This document shows, piece after piece, positions 57,474 through 64,000 of a DNA stretch of 64,000 bases. Position numbers and translations under genes: made by a program. This stretch comes from Sympetrum striolatum (taxonomy: Eukaryota > Arthropoda > Insecta > Odonata > Libellulidae). Each line of letters begins with the position of its first letter. The stretch's first letter is position 1. The stretch lies in assembly GCA_947579665.1 (NCBI GenBank), contig OX388351.1:52336939-52400938 (forward strand), written 5' to 3'. The notes under the pieces were generated by a model that was given only the letters and a program-made list of their open reading frames with translations, was not told the DNA's origin and did no database searches.

Positions 57474-60400
57474 TTAATCTTTTTTTCTTCTGACAAATCC
57501 TTGCAATGTACATACTTTGCAATTAAAGGGCATTGTTAAATAACTTCCTTCTAGATCCAAAGAAATATTTTCACCTGAGATTCCAAATCCGATAACCAGT
57601 ACAAAAAATGCTCCCTGAACCATCTTCACGCTAACTGGCTTTAGAGTTTTTCTTTCTCTTTCACCAACTCCAGATGAATTCTCGCTTCTCTCAGAGTTTT
57701 TTTTCCTTTCTGATTTCTCATCACTCTTATCATTTGTTGGCTTCCCATTTGTGCCTTCCATACTAGCATCATCATCAAGTTCTGCAGCTTTTTCTTCTTT
57801 GTTGTCTATCTCAGAATTTTGCACTTAAAATCCAGGTTAATGTTATAAATAAAAATCGATAAAAACTATTTTTGGAAAGGGAGGCACAAGTCAGAAAATT
57901 ACCATTTATATACCAATCAAAATTAGCTTCAATTGTATTCAAATATCTAAATTTCTTAATTAAAATTATTCATATTTGTTGATATTTATTCCTTAAGAGA
58001 GAAATAATTCTACATTTTCACCCAAAAATTTTTTATATTGATTGAAATTTGCTTCAATTTGAATCAAAAATCTCAGTTTCTTAATGCAAATATTATTCAT
58101 TTTTGTTGATGTTTATATTTTAAGATGATATCATAATATTTTTACACAAGAATTTATTATTTCCATCGAAATTTGCTTCAATTTTATCCAAAAATATTGA
58201 TTTCTTAATGCAAAAATTAATTATTTTTGTCCATAATTTTTCCTTTTAAAAGAAAATTTACAATGATTCTTACTTAAAAATCGGTTCTATCAATTTAAAT
58301 ATGCTTCATTTTTAGCAAAAATCTCAATTTCCTAAATGCGAAAAGAATTACATTCAATGAAAATTATTCCTTTTAAATGAAAAAATCCTGCAATTCTTAC
58401 CCAAATTTTATCAATAAATTTTAATTTCCCAATTAATTGCTAATTTAATTGATTAATTAATTAATTAATTAATTTGAAAATCATTTCTTTAGGTGCTAAG
58501 TTAAACGTATACCTATATCTGAATACAACATTTTTATTTATTTTCACTAGCAAAGGTAAACTTGTTTAATAGTTTGTCCATTAAATATCAAGATACTAAG
58601 TAAATGAATAATTTTATAATAATAATAAATCTTTTCATTCCTCAGCCCTTCATAAATTACATTAGATACAACAATTGTTAGGAATGTCACCCCTAAGGTG
58701 ACAGCCACCTGTTTCGGGGTTACCGACTCTTCATTTACTTAACAAATAATAAACAAGCCATTAGATTTTTTACATAAAATAAAATAAAATGTAGACCATG
58801 CATATTATAATAAATTTCAAAATAAAATATAATAATGAAATCATAAAATTCAACAAAATAGCTTTCATACAATTTTTTTAAACATAAATTCAATATCATC
58901 ATATTTAAATAAATACTCCTTAATTAATTTTATAAACTTAATTTCTGTTATAGCAGTGGTTATATTCTCTGGTAAATTATATAAAAAATATTTCGAACTA
59001 ATATACAACAAAGAATATCTAAAGAATTCACAATTGGGTTTTGGGAATATAGTATGTTTTGATCTTAATATATATGGTGATGGTTAATTTTTATCCCCGC
59101 CACGATTATAATACATCCTTAACACTTTATATACAAATAGATGTCTCAGTGGAAAAATTTTTGTCTTAAAAACAGAGGAAAAGAATGTGCAGTACTAAGT
59201 GAAAATTTGATTTAGAAATTTTTCTTACCTTTATTTACCTTTTCCCCAATTCTTTCATACTCATCTTCTGTCATTTTTGCAAGTATTCCAGCTTGGGACA
59301 GTCTAATTATTCTGAAAAAACAGGACATTCTACATTTGATTGAGCTATGCAACAAAAAGTATACCTTCCTACTCAAATCTATTATACTCTGTTTCCCAAC
59401 TGAACGCGGCTGGGTACAGGAGAACGAGTAGCCAATGAGAGGTGTTTCCCCTGCCATCTCAACTTTCCCCTTCGTCCCCCTCACTCCTCCCCTCCATTCG
59501 GTTGACCAGTGTTGCCACAACTTGGAAATAGATGCATGTTGGTGGCGAGACGACGACTTTCTACTACTCTTGAATCAAATGCAATAATTTTTGCTGTCAT
59601 TTAATCACTTTTTCCCATAATGCGAGCCATTACGTTAAGTTAATAAAGTAACTATAGAGAGTACTTATGCTTAAGTAAGGAACTTTGGCAACGCTGAATG
59701 CTGAAGAGTGACATGCACTGCTCGGAGGTCAGAGAGAGACTGAGTCCCCCCCCCCCTACCCTCAGATTCCCCTCTTCTGTGATTGGCTAGAAAAGGGAAA
59801 GGCACGCAAGGGAATTCTGCCTCAGCCCCCTTCAGTTGGGAAACAGGGTTTAGTCCAATTTTCAAAAAAGGCCATTGTAGGTAAGCAATTACCTCTCTAC
59901 TCAGTCATATTATGCATTGAAATTTATTTCAAAATATCCTACAACTGCATCTAGCCAATTTACATGTAATCAAGAAGGCATTTTTTATTTTAAAAAATGG
60001 GAAACTACAATTGATCTAATGTCCAAAGTATTTTTAGGAGAACTAAATTCTTCTTCCATTAAATACAATATTGGAGGATCATAATGTATGAGAATAAGTT
60101 CCCAACAAAGAATTATGATTCTTCCTATGACACAATAAATAGGAGGAAACTGTATAAGTATCAAGACATACTATTTAATTTTTAAATTTTAAGTTTAATA
60201 AATATTTGTTTTTTTATAATATCCTCTAAGCATTAATTGACTGAATGAAACTTAGCAAATAAGGATATAAATTTAGAGCTTACATGCGATCAAAATTCTC
60301 CCTGTATGGACTTCCACTTTGCATGGCAATTGCTGAATATCGTGTGAATAAGCAATTGGCTAAATAGAAATGGTGAGCACCAAAGCGTCGTGAATCAAAG

Positions 60401-63400
60401 TAAAGCGTCTCCCATCCACCAAGCAGGGCTTTCTTGGAATAAGGCTCCTGCACATAGTTCATTCCTTCTTCTACCGAATTCACCAAGTTATCCTCGGTCA
60501 TCGTATTCCACAAGCGACCGTATATGCCTGTCCCATTCTGCAACAAGTATTATTCATCCAAAACACTCAGATGGAGTTCCATTATTAGAAAGACAAAAGA
60601 ACCAACGTACTTGCAAAATACTTAATGATGAACTGTGCCTTTCTACAAGCAGTTGATAACCTTTCTCTCTCATTGCATACTCCAATTCTTCCAGGGTACG
60701 AATTGGTTGCTCTGTTTTTTTAAACAAAAAAAAAATAGAAAGTTATTTTCCAAATATCTCGAATCATGCTTTCCTTTGACCATCTGTCTCTTAAATGTAT
60801 AAGAATATGTTTCAATAAGAAAGAATTCCAAATAGAATATTGCAATCACTTTTATATTTTGAAAATTAACGTAAATCCTCATTATTATAATAATATTACA
60901 TGAGTTAGAACAATGAATAAAATTGGAAGATATCTCACATGAAAAGATCTACAATAATGAATTTTCCATTGCATTCTTGCTGCAGCTCCTAACAATGGCT
61001 CATACTTTGTAATACTCGCGAGGGATATTGTTGTTGGCTTCGCCTAGTAACGAAGGGGAAGTGATATTTTTTCTTACCATCGGAGAGTGCCAAAGCACTG
61101 TTAATTAGAAAAACGTTTTGTAGTTTGGATAATCAAACACATTAATAACACCAATTTGAGTTACAATGAGGTGTTGACTCATCCGTTAAAACTGAGAATC
61201 TTTGACTTAAGTATGTTGCCGTAAAGATAGCTCAATGAAATATTCATGGTAAATAGCTAAAGACTTGGTCAAGTTTTTAAAGTAGTCATCAATTTTTTTT
61301 TTTAGACTTTGACCAAATTTATGAATCACATCACAGTTTTTGAAATTTGAAGTTTTATTCTGACTGAAAGGAAGCAGCTGTGACAGAAATATTTTTGCGT
61401 CAGTTGAAGGAACTATTTAGTTATTCTAAAAAAATTAACTCATTATATTAATTACCGTACATGATGGCGTATAAGTTGACCCGGCATTTAAGTCAACCCC
61501 TAAAATTTTGAGGTGAATTTCAGGTTTTGGTCTATGTTCACCATATAAGTCGATCCAAAAAATAAGGCAACACCACTTCCCCAGCTCTTTTTTATGGAAA
61601 GAAACACTACAGTATCCATAAATGTATGATGGCTTAAGGAATTTTTACCGCATAATATTAAGATGCTAGAATTATTTATTTCAGCTGCCATGTCAACTTC
61701 TCACCTCTGCTTAACTAATACACAAGTTTCTTTCGTTGGTATCACTCAGGATTTACACGTAAAAATCCATTACGAAACAGAAACACAATAGTATTAAAAT
61801 TTTTTTTTTAATTAAAAGTTTTAAAAAAGTGAATAGATGAAAAGTTTGTAAGTATATTTCATGTTCTTTACAAAACAGGATATTATATAGTATAATAAAT
61901 CAAAGAGGGCATTAGATAATTAGATATATTCATTATATTATACATATAAGATAATTATATAGAAGTATACATATTAGATAATTTCAAAATAGCATAACTG
62001 TACATACATACCTCTTGCAGGTCTTGCTAGAAGAGAAGTTAGAGTTGCTGAGTATAACCCTCCAATTACATAAGTGACTACAATTGAGAGCAATATTGTG
62101 ATAAAACGGAATTTGCATGTCGTGCTTGGTAGTTGCACACCTGCAAGTAGACAGAAAAAACTTCAACTTTGAACAAAAAACAGGATGAAAGCAGTCCAAG
62201 ACTCAATTTCCTGAGGGAGGCTCCAAAGCCCCTATGACCTCAGTTGTAAAAACACGTTCATAGAAGCACTTTCCTAGAAGCTCTTGGATTGCATCAACCA
62301 ATTCATAACCTAATTAGCAAGTCGCTATTTTGGACAAACACAAGTTAATACTTGCTTCTAAGAAATTGACTTTTGGGTAAGCCAAAAGTGGATTTGCTTA
62401 TAAAATATCAATATGCACACCAATATTTAAGAGCCAGTAATTGCAGAGAGATTCATTGAATAAATTCCTTGAAAATATAATATTATGTTGATTTCTATTT
62501 TCATCGATAATAAAGTAAATTTCTCACGGGACATGAACCACAAAGATAAGTTGCACTTTTGCGCTCTCTCTTTCAGCTTTATGAAAGAGAGCAAACATGT
62601 ATTCGTGCAATTACAAAAACGTCTCAGGCAAATTGTGGCCATGGACGAGTTAGTTGCAGAAAGTTGTGCACATATCAGTTAGAATATTTTCATTTCTCTA
62701 ATCAGGACAATAGTTGATAGTGTTAACAAAACCTATATCTGGAGAGAAAATGGCAGGTTAGAAAACACATTCTTCTCACAATCAGTGATTGTCAGTCAGA
62801 GATTGAGAACTTCAAGACTGATTGAAGTAGAACAGAAAAATAAGAACTCAGAGGTGACTACAGGAATTTCCAACGGATAAAAGAAAGTCAATTTAGTCAT
62901 ACATCAAGCTTTCATAGATTAAAAAACTATTATTTGTTATTGGCCCCAAATATGGCTCCATGTTACTGAAGAGAAGAATACTTTATAACTGAAAAATTAA
63001 ACAATTCTGATCCTTTCACATACAGGTCATGGGCCCTGATGATGTAAGAGATAGTTCCACAACTTATTATTCACACAGATAGATTTCTACTGAAGCATAG
63101 CAAAGGGGTTGGTTCATGCGCTGTGGACAGAATATATGTGTACTCATTACTTCCAGGTAGCAAAATGTCTGAAGAAGGAATGGCATACATGATTCATAAG
63201 TTGAACAGCTGTCCGTAAAAATTTAATTACTATTTCTATTCAAACTAAACTCAAAGCAATTTATTATATACAGCTTTAAAAGATATATATAGATTAAATT
63301 AAAACATTACATTTTGGTAGAAACTCAAATAAAGTTTTTCATAAACCTGTGGTATGAGCGACATTAATTCTATTAATCAGTGAAAAATAATTTAAACCAG

Positions 63401-63577
63401 ATTTCACATTAAATAAAATAACTCACTCTGCTTCAAAAATATTCCCACACTGAACCAAATGCATTCACAAAGGAGGTTTGTCCGGAACTTTCCCCTTCTC
63501 CAAAATCTAGGTGCTTCAATTATGATGAATAGTGCTGGTCCAACCAGTAACGCCATTCCAACAACTGGAATCCAAAC
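57474..63577 (-). CDS. ionotropic receptor (IR) family ligand-gated channel, 3' six exons; 5' end outside window
   Basis: Minus-strand exons 63577-63427, 62140-62012, 60711-60611, 60537-60284, 59311-59229 and 57823-57474 have GT/AG borders and phases that match at every junction. The first visible exon holds a membrane segment (VVGMALLVGPALFIII) and a pore loop ending SVGIFLKQ. The second holds ITILLSIVVTYVIGGLYSAT followed by LTSLLARPAR, the counterpart of the SYTANLAAFLT gate segment of glutamate receptors. Exons 3-5 form the second ligand-binding lobe (IRTLEELEYA, WETLYFDSRRFG, YRENFDRM, LSQAGILAKM). The last exon has a long charged insert, then the final membrane segment (VSVKMVQGAFFVLVIGFG) and a short tail ending VRRKKD. 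IRs are arthropod/protostome chemo-, thermo- and hygrosensory cation channels in sensory-neuron membranes. The amino-terminal and S1 exons are missing here. Sequence is divergent, so no subfamily is assigned. Confidence 0.85.
57870..58440 (+). repeat. tandem repeat, ~125-bp period, about 4.5 units
   Basis: The word GCTTCA with its flank (GAAATTTGCTTCAATTT ... TTTCTTAATGCAAA) recurs at 57926, 58051, 58175 and 58303, giving periods of 125, 124 and 128 bp. It lies in the last intron of the IR gene. Units differ by about 20-30%. A (TTAA)n microsatellite follows at 58446-58476. Confidence 0.7.
58860..59070 (-). pseudogene. LINE 3'-terminal remnant in IR intron
   Basis: The minus-strand frame near 59010-58880 reads SSKYFLYNLPENITTAI then IKFIKLIKEYLF, again the YN-LP ... 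FK--LK-YL end of LINE polyproteins. It has the same strand as the IR gene. Confidence 0.5.
59389..59846. mobile_element. 458-bp element with inverted ends, in IR intron
   Basis: CTGTTTCCCAACTGAA at the left end and TTCAGTTGGGAAACAG at the right are perfect inverted repeats. Similarity continues inward less well, and both arms hold a GTAGCCAAT or CTAGCCAAT word. The element is G+C-richer than its surroundings and holds a C10 run. No target duplication is seen. It lies about 80 bp from the acceptor of the exon at 59311. Class is uncertain (hAT-like size). Confidence 0.55.
60712..62011 (-). other. IR intron
   Basis: No gene. 61453-61560 has repeated GTATAAGTTGACCC / ATAAGTCGATCC words that look like the end of a DNA transposon, but no partner end was found. 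The rest is AT-rich. Confidence 0.3.
62141..63426 (-). other. IR intron
   Basis: No recognised element; the frame at 62485-62682 has no motif. Confidence 0.25.
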
Positions 63578-63654
63578 CTGCAAGAATTAGTTACACTAAA
63601 TAATAATAATAAAAGTCTTTACTTAGCACTAGCTAAACACAATCCTTGGTTTGG

Positions 63655-63995
63655 AGTGCAATGCTTTAGAGGTTGGGAAACGTAGAATTTGAGAAAGGAG
63701 GAAGTGAAACGTTTGGAGGCCTTGAAATGTGGGTATGGCGTAGGATCGAAAAAGTAAGTTGGGTTGAGAGGAAAACAATCACAGAGGTACTGGAGATGAA
63801 GGGAGAGGAGAGGGTTTTAATCAAAGTGATTAAGCGCAGACAGAAGAAATGGGTGTGTCAAATATTAAGGGGAGAGGGGTTGGTGAAGACTAATTGAGGA
63901 TAAAATTCAAGGAAAAAAGCAGAGGGGAAGACAAAAAATGTTGGATGACATAAAGGGTGGGGTTAACTAAAAGGTAATGAAGAAGATGGCGCTTA
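63655..63995 (+). pseudogene. LINE RT C-terminal fragment in IR intron
   Basis: GLEMWVWRRIEKVSWVERKT, then VLIKVIKRRQKKWVCQILRG and, after a stop, a RGRQK / MLDDIKGG segment. This is the EMW-WRR ... RRQ-KW-GH--R ... KRGR end seen in the fragment at 3174-3735, so it is a relative of that LINE. It lies upstream of the first visible IR exon, on the opposite strand. Confidence 0.8.
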
Positions 63996-64000
63996 ATATG

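Noticed and set aside
61984..62199. Minus-strand 71-codon frame at 61984-62199
   Set aside because: Wrong frame of the IR exon at 62012-62140; the correct frame gives the gate-segment helix.
1..64000. CRISPR arrays, operons, prokaryotic origins, rRNA genes
   Set aside because: Nothing with the required structure is present, and the intron-containing genes show the window is eukaryotic.

Overview
This is a eukaryotic, AT-rich (roughly one third G+C by eye), intron-containing and repeat-dense window, most likely from an arthropod and probably an insect. The support is an ionotropic-receptor (IR) type chemosensory channel gene, a mariner element, several families of decayed LINE elements with typical arthropod 3' reverse-transcriptase ends, and short TATA/Inr-type core promoters. 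No bacterial features (operons, ribosome binding sites, CRISPR) are present. The species cannot be named from the sequence.

Three host genes can be reconstructed exon by exon with consistent splice phases. (1) 24019-32841, plus strand: a compact RNF216/TRIAD3-type RBR E3 ubiquitin ligase, eight coding exons, with a poly(A) signal at 32987. Its introns hold a mariner element, a 272-bp foldback element and a possible MITE. (2) 47044-50805, plus strand: a five-exon gene for a 248-residue secreted, cysteine-free protein that I cannot assign to any family, with a clean TATA/Inr promoter. (3) 57474-63577, minus strand: the 3' six exons of an IR-family ligand-gated channel; its 5' exons lie beyond the right edge. 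A fragment of a COQ6-like monooxygenase (11940-12170) looks like a pseudogene.

Layout: 1-8 kb is gene-poor with foldback and dispersed repeats. 9-17.6 kb holds several dead LINEs and the COQ6 fragment. 17.6-23.8 kb is nearly featureless. 23.8-33 kb is the RNF216-like gene. 33.1-41.4 kb is a nest in which a 6.9-kb unit with about 90-bp terminal inverted repeats, carrying a dead THAP/P-element-type transposase, sits inside a LINE reverse-transcriptase gene. 41.4-46 kb holds a hAT-type MITE nested in an older repeat, and a LINE. 47-51 kb is the secreted-protein gene. 52.7-56.15 kb is a highly ordered tandem array: three units of about 1.13 kb, each with six monomers of about 168 bp, each monomer carrying a tRNA B-box-like GGTTCGANNCC motif, and each unit ending in a short perfect or near-perfect stem-loop. 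57-64 kb is the IR gene with intronic tandem repeats and LINE ends.

The most unusual item is the B-box array. Next are the long-TIR P-like unit, the orphan secreted protein, and the long charged insert just before the last membrane segment of the IR channel. All product calls rest on motifs read by eye; no database search was possible.
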